Shown: positions 30,301-37,964 of the stretch, piece after piece
Position numbering within the stretch: the first letter of the stretch is position 1
How the letters are laid out: every line of letters begins with the position of its first letter
Position numbers and translations under genes: made by a program
Notes under the pieces: generated by a model
Databases searched by the model: none
The model's input: the letters and a program-made list of their open reading frames with translations, nothing else
What the model was told of the DNA's origin: nothing
NCBI GenBank assembly: GCA_028714875.1
Contig: JAQTLN010000016.1
Location: 42,484 to 106,483, forward strand
Reading direction: 5' to 3'
Length of the DNA stretch: 64,000 nt
Origin: Gallionellaceae bacterium
GTDB lineage: Bacteria; Pseudomonadota; Gammaproteobacteria; Burkholderiales; Thiobacillaceae

Positions 30301-30432
30301 GTCCAGCGCCCGCGCCCGGTCATAGCGGCCCGCCGCCTCACCGTGGTTGTAGTCCACCGACACCCAGCCGCCCTGCGTGACCAGATGATCGACGATGGCG
30401 TCTTCCAGGCGGGCTTCGGTATGTTTTTTCAT
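27334..30432 (-). CDS. hsdR: Type I restriction enzyme R subunit HsdR
   Basis: The 1032-residue protein is a full-length HsdR. Near the N-terminus the nuclease motif TAELKN (E-x-K of the PD-ExK fold) is followed by QYKQDRDP. The motor region has Walker A HSAGSGKSNS (about residue 313-322), VVVTDRRVLDQQL, DEAHSSQSGEG and FTATPKYKT. It provides DNA translocation and cleavage for the complex with HsdM and HsdS. It is last in the minus-strand operon, 93 bases downstream of fic. No frameshift is visible, so the R subunit looks functional. Confidence 0.95.
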   Translation of the reverse strand: MKKHTEARLEDAIVDHLVTQGGWVSVDYNHGEAAGRYDRARALDPALVLGFIQATQAKVWKTLNDIHGAETGKVVIDHLVKELDTKGMLKVLRQGFKCYGKKLRVAVFAPGNRLNPESWAEYDENVLSVTRQLYYGVAHGKSLDLALFLNGLPIATAELKNELSGQTVEDAKKQYKQDRDPREPLFAFKQRTLVHFAVDPDEVAMTTRLSGDKTHFLPFNLGNQGHAGNPPAADGGYRTAYLWREVWRRDSLLDILGRFMHLEVKEKRVLTDAGIRKISRETMIFPRYHQLDSVRRLVAHAQAHGPGRNYLVQHSAGSGKSNSIAWLAHRLSSLHDARDRKIFDSVVVVTDRRVLDQQLQNTIYQFEHKQGVVRKIDEDTRQLAQALAEGTPIIITTLQKFPFIAETLEKLREETHADLSISTAGKRFAVIVDEAHSSQSGEGAMELKGVLNAQGVRQEAARYVVEQGLGVDENADDDADTLAGVVREMLKRGKQPNLSFFAFTATPKYKTKKVFDEPGPTGEAPFHLYTMRQAIEEKFILDVLKHYITYQAYFRLARVGDDDPHVERKKAARALARTLTFHAVNLRGKTEVMVEHFRAHVRHKIGGRAKAMVVADGRLHAVRYKLAFDKYIAEKGYSDVKTLVAFSGVVEDPDAPGKTWTEVGMNGGIKESELPEKFDSHEYQVLLVAEKYQTGFDQPLLHTMYVDKKLTGLQAVQTLSRLNRACAGKEDTFILDFRNTPEEIFKAFKPYYEDTPTEPLTDAQHLYRLHHQIEETGLIFEEEVKAFCTVYFKPRRKESIQDHAAMNGFLDQAVERFEERDEEAREEAKALLVNFRNLYAFLSQVIPYQDSDLEQLYTYLRFLLTKLPRREGGGPQHLEDEVALRYYRLQKISEGRIDLHGGDASPLKGPGDVGTGQEDQVIRLSELIDLLNERFGTDFTQADQLFFDQIQEEAIESDTLRQAAASNSKEDFRYVFEKAFEGLVIDRMDGNEEIFGKLMSDGEFRKLALEHLLHKVYGALKVANHTGLDRPA

Positions 30433-30525
30433 GGTGCTCCCTGTTTATCCGTCATTTCCTTGGCAAGAGAAACTGAACCGAACTTTACTTTAAGATCCGT
30501 AATAAATAACGTAAACGCATTTCCG

Positions 30526-31659
30526 TTATTTTATGAACAGATCAAGATAAGTCTCGAATACGTACAAGCGGTTCCGCCCGGCGCCGGTCACTTCGCGCAG
30601 CACGCCAAGGCGGCTGAAATCGTTCAGAAGCGCATTTGCGGTTGGCTGGCTGACATTCAGCCCATGCATCAAATCGGCCGCATTGACCATGGGGCGGCGA
30701 TACAACAGGTTCAAAGCCTGCTTGGCGTTGGGCGCTCGTTTGCCCAAAGTCAGCATCTGGTGCTCCACCTCGGTCCGCAACGCCAGAATCTGCTTGAAAA
30801 TGTCGCGCCCCTTCGCGGCTGTTTCCGCCACCCCGCGCAGAAAGAAACGCACCCAATGGATCAGGTCGTTGCTTATCCGCACCCGCATCAGCGCGTCGTA
30901 GTAGCTCGCCCGATTGCGCTCGAAGAAGTCCGACAGATACAGCGAAGGCTTAGCCAGCAAGCCGTGGCTGACCAGATACAGCGGCACCAGCAAACGCCCG
31001 ATCCGCCCGTTGCCATCGAGAAACGGGTGAATGGTCTCGAACTGGTAATGGCTGATCGCCAGCCGGATCAGATGCGGCACGGTGATCGTCTCGTCGTGCC
31101 AGAACTTCTCCAGGTCGCCCATCAACGCCGGCACCCCGTCCGGATGCGGCGGAATAAACACCGCATCCAACAAACTGGAACCGCCGATCCAGTTCTGGCT
31201 GGCGCGGAACTCCCCCGGCTGCTTGTGCTCGCCGCGCACCCCGTGCAGCAGGATTTCGTGGGTCCGCTTCAGCAAACGGTTGGACAGCGGCAAAGTTGCC
31301 AACTCCGCGATGGCGGTATTCACCGCGTCCACGTAGTTGCGCACCTCGCGCCAGTCGTCGCGTTTTTCCGGCTGAATCTGGTCCTCCGGCATCAGCGCTT
31401 CTTCCATGCCGGTTTGCGTGCCCTCGATACGGCTGGAGGTCTGCGCTTCCTTGACCACATGCATTTCGATGAACAGGTCGATGTCCGGCACGATCAGCGA
31501 AAACGCATTCAACTCGCCCAGGGTCCGGTTGGCGGATTCCAGCAGGGTGTTGATCGTGGCGTCTTCCCAGACCCAGGCGTGGTCCACCGCCACCGGCTCA
31601 AAGCTTTTGTACTGGTAGCGCTGCCGCCATTCACCGGCCTGGAAGGTTTCGAATTTCAT
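30526..31659 (-). CDS. Fic-family AMP-transferase-like protein
   Basis: The 377-residue protein has a Fic core with the intact catalytic motif HPFLDGNGRIGR and an upstream inhibitory-helix motif SSRIEGTQTG (S-x-x-E-G), typical of autoinhibited Fic enzymes. The C-terminal region has a winged-helix segment (VNAADLMHGLNVSQPTANALLNDFSRLGVL). Such proteins transfer AMP or related groups to target proteins and often act as toxins or defence factors. Its ATG overlaps the hsdS stop by four bases, so it is translated with the restriction genes. That placement makes it a defence-island component here. Confidence 0.9.
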   Translation of the reverse strand: MKFETFQAGEWRQRYQYKSFEPVAVDHAWVWEDATINTLLESANRTLGELNAFSLIVPDIDLFIEMHVVKEAQTSSRIEGTQTGMEEALMPEDQIQPEKRDDWREVRNYVDAVNTAIAELATLPLSNRLLKRTHEILLHGVRGEHKQPGEFRASQNWIGGSSLLDAVFIPPHPDGVPALMGDLEKFWHDETITVPHLIRLAISHYQFETIHPFLDGNGRIGRLLVPLYLVSHGLLAKPSLYLSDFFERNRASYYDALMRVRISNDLIHWVRFFLRGVAETAAKGRDIFKQILALRTEVEHQMLTLGKRAPNAKQALNLLYRRPMVNAADLMHGLNVSQPTANALLNDFSRLGVLREVTGAGRNRLYVFETYLDLFIK

Positions 31660-32378
31660 GGGGCCTCCGTGGGTATTCGCCCCTCCCCATCGGGTGGGGG
31701 AGGGGTTGGGGAGAAGGCGCGCACGTCGATTTTGCCGCTGGTCGCGGCGGTGATGAGAGCGGCGCGGTATTCGGTGAGGCGGGTGATGGCAAACCCCTTC
31801 GCAATCAGTGCGTCAATCTGCCCTGTTTTCCAGTCCAAGAAGGCAGCGATTTGCTTCTGTTCTGCTTTGTCGGTCGGGTAGGCAACAGGAAGACAGACAA
31901 GCGAACTCGGATTGATGGCCGGGTAGCTGACGCCGGCTGAATGGGCGACTACCCCATCAATGAAAGAGGTGCTTTGCAACGCATACCCAAGAAACCGGCT
32001 GTCGATGAACTCAAAAGGTCGGATCACCGCAAACCCGGTGGAAACGATCATGTTTTCAAGTGGCGTGCTGATAAAGGCAATTGCCTTGAGGTAAGTCCGC
32101 ACCGTGGAAACGATGGTGTCACCATTCCTGACGATGCGCCGTGCGCGCGAGGGAGCGGCCTCGAAAGTGTGGGTTTCGACGGTCGTTATGCCATTGACCA
32201 GATCGACGCTGGAGATGTCCACGTAGGACATCTCGTAATCAGGGTCCGTGGTTTCAGGTAGTGCCTCATCGTTACAGGTGGCCGCGAACTTCAATCGCCG
32301 CGCCTCCCATCCGGCCGGGATTTGGCCCACTTCCAGCCAGCGTGTCGGAACGTATTGCGGATAAGCCGGATACCTCAT
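31656..32378 (-). CDS. hsdS: Half-length type I specificity subunit HsdS
   Basis: The 240-residue protein has the normal HsdS N-terminus (MRYPAYPQYVPTRWLEVGQIPAGWE) and one target-recognition domain. It closes with a coiled conserved region (EQKQIAAFLDWKTGQIDALI ... LTEYRAALITAATSGKIDVRAF) that is typical of the C-terminus of full HsdS. Ordinary HsdS proteins have two recognition domains in 400-450 residues, so one domain is missing. The ATG at 32378 has AAGGAAG nearby; the frame stays open upstream through palindromic repeats, but that part is not HsdS-like. A half-S can dimerise and recognise a symmetric site, or the subunit may be inactive. Confidence 0.82.
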   Translation of the reverse strand: MRYPAYPQYVPTRWLEVGQIPAGWEARRLKFAATCNDEALPETTDPDYEMSYVDISSVDLVNGITTVETHTFEAAPSRARRIVRNGDTIVSTVRTYLKAIAFISTPLENMIVSTGFAVIRPFEFIDSRFLGYALQSTSFIDGVVAHSAGVSYPAINPSSLVCLPVAYPTDKAEQKQIAAFLDWKTGQIDALIAKGFAITRLTEYRAALITAATSGKIDVRAFSPTPPPPDGEGRIPTEAP

Positions 32379-32750
32379 TTCCCCCGCTTCCTTTTCGCCG
32401 GTTTCTCCATTGCCCCCAACAACGCTGGATTTGACGGGATCGCATGCGCTTGGATTGCTGGCACCCCTGCCGGGGTGCGGTTCCTGGGGTGTTCCTGTTC
32501 CGGTGGTGTCGCTGCGCTCGACCACCGGCTACAGGCTGTGAAGCCTCCGGCTTCCTGGATTTGGGGGCTTTGATGCCTTGGTTCCGGAGGTGTCGCTGCG
32601 TTTGACCACCGGCTACAGGTTGTGAAGCCTCCGGCTTCCTGGGTTTGAGGGCTTTGATGCCTTGGTTCCGGTGGTGTCGCTGCGCTCGACCACCGGCTAC
32701 AGGCTGTGAAGCCTCCGGCTTCCTGGATTTGGTGCTCTGTGCATTCCGGT
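32379..32750. repeat. Tandem 84-base REP/BIME repeats
   Basis: The 84-base unit begins with TTCCGG at 32498, 32582 and 32666, giving two full copies and a partial third, each ending GAAGCCTCCGGCTTCCTGG. Each unit includes an imperfect palindrome (GGTGGTGTCGCTG ... ACCACCGG) followed by a smaller one (GAAGCCTCCGGCTTC). A CACCCCTGCCGGGGTG hairpin sits at 32462. Similar units flank the REP transposase on its other side (33475-33570), and an inverted copy lies at 32850-32965. This is the organisation of REP sequences mobilised by RAYT transposases. Confidence 0.82.
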
Positions 32751-32849
32751 AGCGTTGTCCGTTCTCCGTCCAACCACCCGCCGCAATCTGCCATGCCTTC
32801 GGCATGGTGGCGGCGAAGAAGCCGGAGGCTTCCCGGTTTGTGGTGCTCT

Positions 32850-32965
32850 GTTTCCGGTGGTGTCGCGACGCTTAGCAGCGGCTGTTGTTGGCGCGAACCC
32901 GGAAGCCGGAGGCTTCTCAGCCTGTAGCCGGTGGTCGAGCGAGGAACGAGCGACACCACCGGAAA
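32850..32965. repeat. Inverted REP/BIME copy
   Basis: The sequence runs through TTTCCGGTGGTGTCGCG to CCGGTGGTCGAGCG and CGACACCACCGGAAAC, an inverted arrangement of the same palindromic family found at 32498-32750. The central AAGCCGGAGGCTTC is the small palindrome of the unit in opposite orientation. A matched pair facing each other forms a large stem-loop, as in bacterial interspersed mosaic elements. It lies just downstream of the REP transposase gene. Confidence 0.72.
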
Positions 32966-33012
32966 CGGAATCGCCACACACGCATCCCGGAGGGATGCCA
33001 GCAAGGACGGCT

Positions 33013-33459
33013 TCAGTCGAGATAGCGTGCGTCGAATTCGACGCCGGATTTCTGGAGAAACGCCAGCAATTCGTTCCGGAATGGTTCCTTCTGGTGATGG
33101 GCTTCTTGTCGGGCGATGTAGGCCCGAACCGTATCCAGGGCGGAGGCGCTGACCGAGAAGGCGGCATAGCCTTCCTGCCAATGGAAATCCGGTTGCCGAT
33201 GGGTTGCCCGAATCCAGGAGGAAGCGGCTTTTTTCAATTCCCGCATGAAATCGGCCAGGCAATGGGTGGCCTTGAGCGAAACGAGAAGATGTACATGATC
33301 GTCCACCCCTCCGATGCCTTGGGCGTGTCCATCGAGTCCCCGCACTGTTCCCCCCAGGTATTCGTGAAGTTGGCCACGCCACTCCGGCGCTAGCCGTGGC
33401 TCGCGGTTCTTGGTGGCGAAGATCAGGTGATAGTGCAGGCTGGTGTGGGTGGATGGCAT
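33013..33459 (-). mobile_element. REP-associated tyrosine transposase (RAYT, TnpA_REP)
   Basis: The 148-residue protein starts MPSTHTSLHYHLIFATKNREP and has the HUH motif HVHLLVSL and a C-terminal catalytic tyrosine in VRAYIARQEAHHQKEPFRNEL. This is the Y1 transposase fold of IS200/IS605 relatives that act on REP palindromes. It is flanked on both sides by palindromes of one family (32498-32750, 32850-32965, 33475-33570). It lies between hsdM and hsdS, inside the restriction operon and next to a truncated rhuM. The transposase itself looks intact. Confidence 0.88.
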
Positions 33460-33474
33460 GGGTTGCGTCCCTGG

Positions 33475-33570
33475 CTGGCACCCCTGCCGGGGTGCGATTC
33501 TCGTGGTGCGCTGGTTCCGGTGGTGTCGCTTCGCTCAACCACCGGCTATCGGCTGGGAAGCCTTCGTCTT
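33475..33570. repeat. REP/BIME copy upstream of the RAYT gene
   Basis: The stretch has a CACCCCTGCCGGGGTG hairpin, then TTCCGGTGGTGTCGCTTCGCTC and ACCACCGGCTATCGGCTGGG, ending near GAAGCCTTCGTCTTCCTGG. It resembles the units at 32498-32750. Together with those copies it brackets the RAYT gene. Its far edge is fused to the rhuM remnant, which marks where the element entered that gene. Confidence 0.75.
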
Positions 33571-33802
33571 CCTGGCGGACTTGTAAGTAATCCTCACAAG
33601 TTGCCGCTGCCGATAGCTCGCCCTCGGCAAAGAGGGCTTTCAGATGCGGCGTGACGTTTTGTGGCGTGGCTTGGAACAGATCGGCAATCCGCGCCTGGGT
33701 CAGCCGCAGGGTTTCGTTCGCGAACCAACACTGGGTGCGCGTGCCGCCATCCTCGGTCCGGCAGAGGAGGAGTTCGGATTGGGGAAGGGCGGCGTCACTC
33801 AT
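33571..33802 (-). pseudogene. rhuM-family remnant (5' part only)
   Basis: From the ATG at 33802 about 77 codons read MSDAALPQSELLLC ... ETLRLTQARIADLFQATPQNVT ... ALFAEGELSAAATCEDYLQVRQ. This matches the N-terminal HTH-like part of RhuM-family proteins (LxxLFxxxxxxISxHIKxIFxEGEL), which are often encoded inside hsd operons between the M and S genes. After about 33571 the frame runs into REP sequence and all later RhuM homology is gone. The gene was probably cut by the REP/RAYT insertion. The call is by motif memory. Confidence 0.7.
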
Positions 33803-33954
33803 ATTGCCTGAGCGGGGTAGACGTCGAACAAAGCGTCGAACCAGGCGCGGCAGCGCGCAAAAATTCCCTCCTTCGCCAAGGGGGGAACACCCCACCGTCG
33901 CACCGTGTTCGTGTTGAACACGAAACGCATAAGGCGTCATTCCACGGCCCTGTT

Positions 33955-36246
33955 TCACGTGGTGACCTCCTTCAGCATGGCCATGATGTCCTTCTCCAGC
34001 GCCAGGATGTCGGCCTCGATGGCTTCCAGCGGGCGCGGGGCTTCGTATTCGTAGAAGTGGCGGTTGAAGGGGATTTCGTAGCCGACCTTGGTCTTGTCGT
34101 GGGCGATCCAGGCATCCGGGCGGTAGGGCAGGACTTCGGCGGCCAGATAGGCTTCGCAGTGGCCCTTGACCAGCGCGACCAGGGGCGCGACATCGACCTT
34201 GCCCTTGTTCTTCTTGCCTTCGTAGTCGAGCGGCAACGGCAGGGGAATGTCGGGCGGCAGGGGCACGTTTTCGCTGTCGCGCAGGTCGGCATCCGGCTCG
34301 GGAGCGCCCTTTTTGTCGCGGCAGATTTCGGCGCTCGGGTCGCGTTCGCCGAGGCCGCCGGGGGCCAGCAGGGCGTCCTTGAGCTTGGCGTCGAGGGCGA
34401 TGTCGGTTTGCTTGAAGGCGGCAACAAGTTGTTTCTCGAAGGCGGCGCGATCCTGGATAAGGCGGCCTTCGGCGAACGCGGGTTTCAAGCCGTTCAGTAC
34501 GTCCAGAATCGCGGCTTGGGCGACCGCGCCGACCAGGATTTCCGCCGCGATGGCGCGCTTGTCCTTGCGCTTTTTCGAGAGGGCCAGCGTGGTGAAGGCG
34601 GTGGTTTCCTTGAAGCGTTCGATGCGCGCGTCGGTCACCGCGAAGTTGAGCCGTAGCGGGCGTTCGACGGTGATCTTCAAATAGCCGAAGTCGCGGTTGT
34701 CGAAAATCTTGCTGACGAAGACGCGCTTGGTCTGGTCGCGCTTGGGGTCGATGTTGGTCTGGATTTCGGCCACGGTCTTGCGCGCGCCATGTTCGAAATC
34801 CCCATATAGGCGGGTGAGCACGGCGATATGGTCGGGTGAGCCATCCGGCGTGTCGTTTGTGCCGTCGGTTCCGTCGCCGATGCGCTTGCGCTTGTCGCCC
34901 AGGCTCTTTTTCATTTTCCGGGCGAAGTCGGTGGCATTGATGAGCTGGACTTTGCCGGCGCGGTGGGCGGGCTTGCGGTTGCTGACGATCCAGACGTAGG
35001 TGCTGATGCCGGTGTTGTAGAAAAGCTGGTCGGGCAGGCCGATGACGGCTTCGAGCAGGTCGTTTTCGATGATCCAGCGGCGGATGTTGCTCTCGCCGCC
35101 GCCGGCGTCGCCGGTGAACAGCGGTGAACCGTTGAACACGATGGCGATGCGCGAGCCTTCGCCGCCGCCTTCGGGGGCGGGCTGCATCTTGGAAATCATG
35201 TGCAGCAGGAACAGCAGGGCGCCATCGTTGATGCGCGGCAGGCCGGGGCCGAAGCGGCCGGCAAAGCCGAATTCGTTGTGCTCCCGGGTGACGTGGTCCT
35301 TCTCCGGCTTCCATTCCACGCCGAAGGGTGGGTTGGCGAGCATGTAATGGAAATGCTCGTCGGGGTGGCCGTCGCCATCGACGAAACCTTCCTTGGCCTT
35401 GCCGGTGCCGAGGGTGTCGCCGAAGGCGATGTTTTTCACGTCCTCGCCTTTGATCATGAGGTCGGAGCCGCAGATGGCGTAGGACTCGGGGTTGTATTCC
35501 TGGCCGAACAGTTCCAGGTTGGCGCCGGGGTTGAGGCCGGTTTCGGGGTCGGAGATGAGTTTTTCCGACTCGGACAACATGCCGCCGGTGCCGCAGGTGG
35601 GGTCGTAAATCTTGATGACTTTGGCCGGCTTGTAGACCAGGTCGTCGTAGGTGAACAGCAGGTTCACCATGAGTTTGATGACTTCGCGCGGGGTGAAGTG
35701 GTCGCCGGCCTCTTCGTTGGCTTGCTCGTTGAAGCGCCGCACCAGGTCCTCGAACAGGTAGCCCATGGCGATGTTGGGGATGGTATCCGGATGCAGGTCC
35801 ACGGCGGCGACCTGCTTGATGACCTCGAACAGGCGGTTGGCGTCCTCCAGTTTTTCGATCTCTTCCTCGAACTTGAATTTTTCGATGATCCTGCGCGCCC
35901 GCGAGGAAAACCCGGCCATGTAGTGGCGCAAATTGACGGCCAGTTTGTCGGGGTCGCCCAGCAGCTTCTGGAAAGTGAATTCGCTGGTGTTGTGGAAGTT
36001 CAGGCCGAATTTCTTGTTGATGACGGCTTCGATGGCCTCGGCGTTGTAATGGTGCGCGGCCTTGATTTGCTTGTGATACGCGATGACCTGGTCCTTGCTG
36101 TTTTCCAGTACGCAATCAAGGCGGCGCAGCACGGTGAGCGGAATCATCACGCGGCGGTATTGCGGCGGCCGATAGGGCCCTCGCAACAGGTTGGCGATGT
36201 TCCAGATGAGGTCGCCGTGCTGCTTGAGAGACTCGGTATTTTTCAT
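33955..36246 (-). CDS. hsdM: Type I modification methyltransferase HsdM
   Basis: The 763-residue protein carries the N6-adenine methyltransferase motifs: AdoMet-binding YDPTCGTGGML (motif I) and catalytic ANPPFGVEW (motif IV, NPPF). The N-terminus (NIANLLRGPYRPPQYRRVMIPLTVLRRLD) is typical of HsdM. The C-terminus has an extra region (about 520-763) with coiled coil ending EALEADILALEKDIMAMLKE-like sequence, longer than the usual 500-residue enzyme. It is first in the operon hsdM-(rhuM')-RAYT-hsdS-fic-hsdR. With HsdS it methylates the recognition site. No frameshift is visible. Confidence 0.95.
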   Translation of the reverse strand: MKNTESLKQHGDLIWNIANLLRGPYRPPQYRRVMIPLTVLRRLDCVLENSKDQVIAYHKQIKAAHHYNAEAIEAVINKKFGLNFHNTSEFTFQKLLGDPDKLAVNLRHYMAGFSSRARRIIEKFKFEEEIEKLEDANRLFEVIKQVAAVDLHPDTIPNIAMGYLFEDLVRRFNEQANEEAGDHFTPREVIKLMVNLLFTYDDLVYKPAKVIKIYDPTCGTGGMLSESEKLISDPETGLNPGANLELFGQEYNPESYAICGSDLMIKGEDVKNIAFGDTLGTGKAKEGFVDGDGHPDEHFHYMLANPPFGVEWKPEKDHVTREHNEFGFAGRFGPGLPRINDGALLFLLHMISKMQPAPEGGGEGSRIAIVFNGSPLFTGDAGGGESNIRRWIIENDLLEAVIGLPDQLFYNTGISTYVWIVSNRKPAHRAGKVQLINATDFARKMKKSLGDKRKRIGDGTDGTNDTPDGSPDHIAVLTRLYGDFEHGARKTVAEIQTNIDPKRDQTKRVFVSKIFDNRDFGYLKITVERPLRLNFAVTDARIERFKETTAFTTLALSKKRKDKRAIAAEILVGAVAQAAILDVLNGLKPAFAEGRLIQDRAAFEKQLVAAFKQTDIALDAKLKDALLAPGGLGERDPSAEICRDKKGAPEPDADLRDSENVPLPPDIPLPLPLDYEGKKNKGKVDVAPLVALVKGHCEAYLAAEVLPYRPDAWIAHDKTKVGYEIPFNRHFYEYEAPRPLEAIEADILALEKDIMAMLKEVTT

Positions 36247-36565
36247 GGCTTGGGGCTACGGTGAGCGAGTGGGCATGGTGGCGGTATCTGGTGATTTTTT
36301 CCGCGTCCAAAATACGTTTTCTGGTTATTGGTCGGGGGGATGCATCTGCGTGCCGGCGAGCCTGTATAGGGAAGCGGCCGCGCATCGTGCCGAAAGCCGG
36401 GTGGAATATCAATCAAGCGGCTCTCAAGAAACACATGGCAACCCATTGATTCCGTAGCGTGCGCCGTGCGCACGATTGGACTGCGGGACATAAATCGTGC
36501 GCGCGGGGCACGCTACGGTGTTTCTTCGGCACGCCTTTCGGCCCGGTGGCCGATTACTTCGCTGA
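36247..36565. other. Intergenic region upstream of hsdM
   Basis: This 319-base gap holds the probable hsdM promoter and a REP-like palindrome at 36452-36518. No protein-coding gene is supported. The sequence near 36290-36340 (TTTTTCCGCGTCCAAAATACG ... GGTTATTGG) is relatively AT-rich and could carry the promoter on the minus strand, but no convincing -35/-10 pair was identified. Confidence 0.45.
36452..36518. repeat. REP-like imperfect palindrome
   Basis: The arms CCGTAGCGTGCGCCGTGCGCACGAT and the complementary half ending CACGCTACGG (36509-36518) form a long imperfect hairpin. The short core CGTAGCGTGC/GCACGCTACG is a widespread bacterial repeat type. It lies between hsdM and a small hypothetical gene and may act as a terminator for the latter. 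Confidence 0.6.
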
Positions 36566-36829
36566 CTAGCGGCCCGCGCCCGGTTTACGCCAGAGTATCC
36601 GGGAGCCGACGCGGCATTGCTCCAGCAGGCCGCGCGCTTGCAGTCGGTTCAGGGCGATTTCCGTGATCGACATGGGTTCTTCCAGGCCTGGCCAGCGTAT
36701 CCACCAGCGGTGGATGCCTTCCAGTGTGTCGGCGCTGGCCGGGCGTGCTTCCAGATAGGCCAGCACTTCCGATTCGATGGCGAGGATGAGGCTTTCGTCC
36801 GGAGTTGCCGCGTTTTGCCTGGTTTTCAT
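36566..36829 (-). CDS. Small conserved hypothetical protein (winged-helix-like)
   Basis: The protein is 87 residues from the ATG at 36829 (96 from 36856). It has a helix-rich N-terminus (ESEVLAYLEARPASADTLEGIHRWWIRWPG) and a later segment SITEIALNRLQARGLLEQCRVGSRILWRK. The latter looks like the recognition helix and wing of a winged-helix fold. Function is unknown. It lies 100-odd bases downstream of the damaged sigma-54 activator on the same strand and could have been controlled by it. Confidence 0.55.
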   Translation of the reverse strand: MKTRQNAATPDESLILAIESEVLAYLEARPASADTLEGIHRWWIRWPGLEEPMSITEIALNRLQARGLLEQCRVGSRILWRKPGAGR

Positions 36830-36931
36830 GAGCGATCGATCCAAAGCGGTGGGCAACGTCGCGCCGCGCTTCCCTTCGTGGGTAACCCGGCGATTGTAAA
36901 TGGGCTTCCCGTCTTGCTCGGGGCGCGGCGC

Positions 36932-37964
<1,033 letters not shown>

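Noticed and set aside
32498..32750. Tandem 84-base repeats as a CRISPR array
   Set aside because: The whole unit, including the part between palindromes, is repeated, so there are no unique spacers, and no cas gene is near.
32375..36115. Minus-strand frame of 1246 codons spanning hsdM and the repeats
   Set aside because: It overlaps hsdM in another frame and reads through palindromic repeats; only the short RhuM-like part is meaningful.
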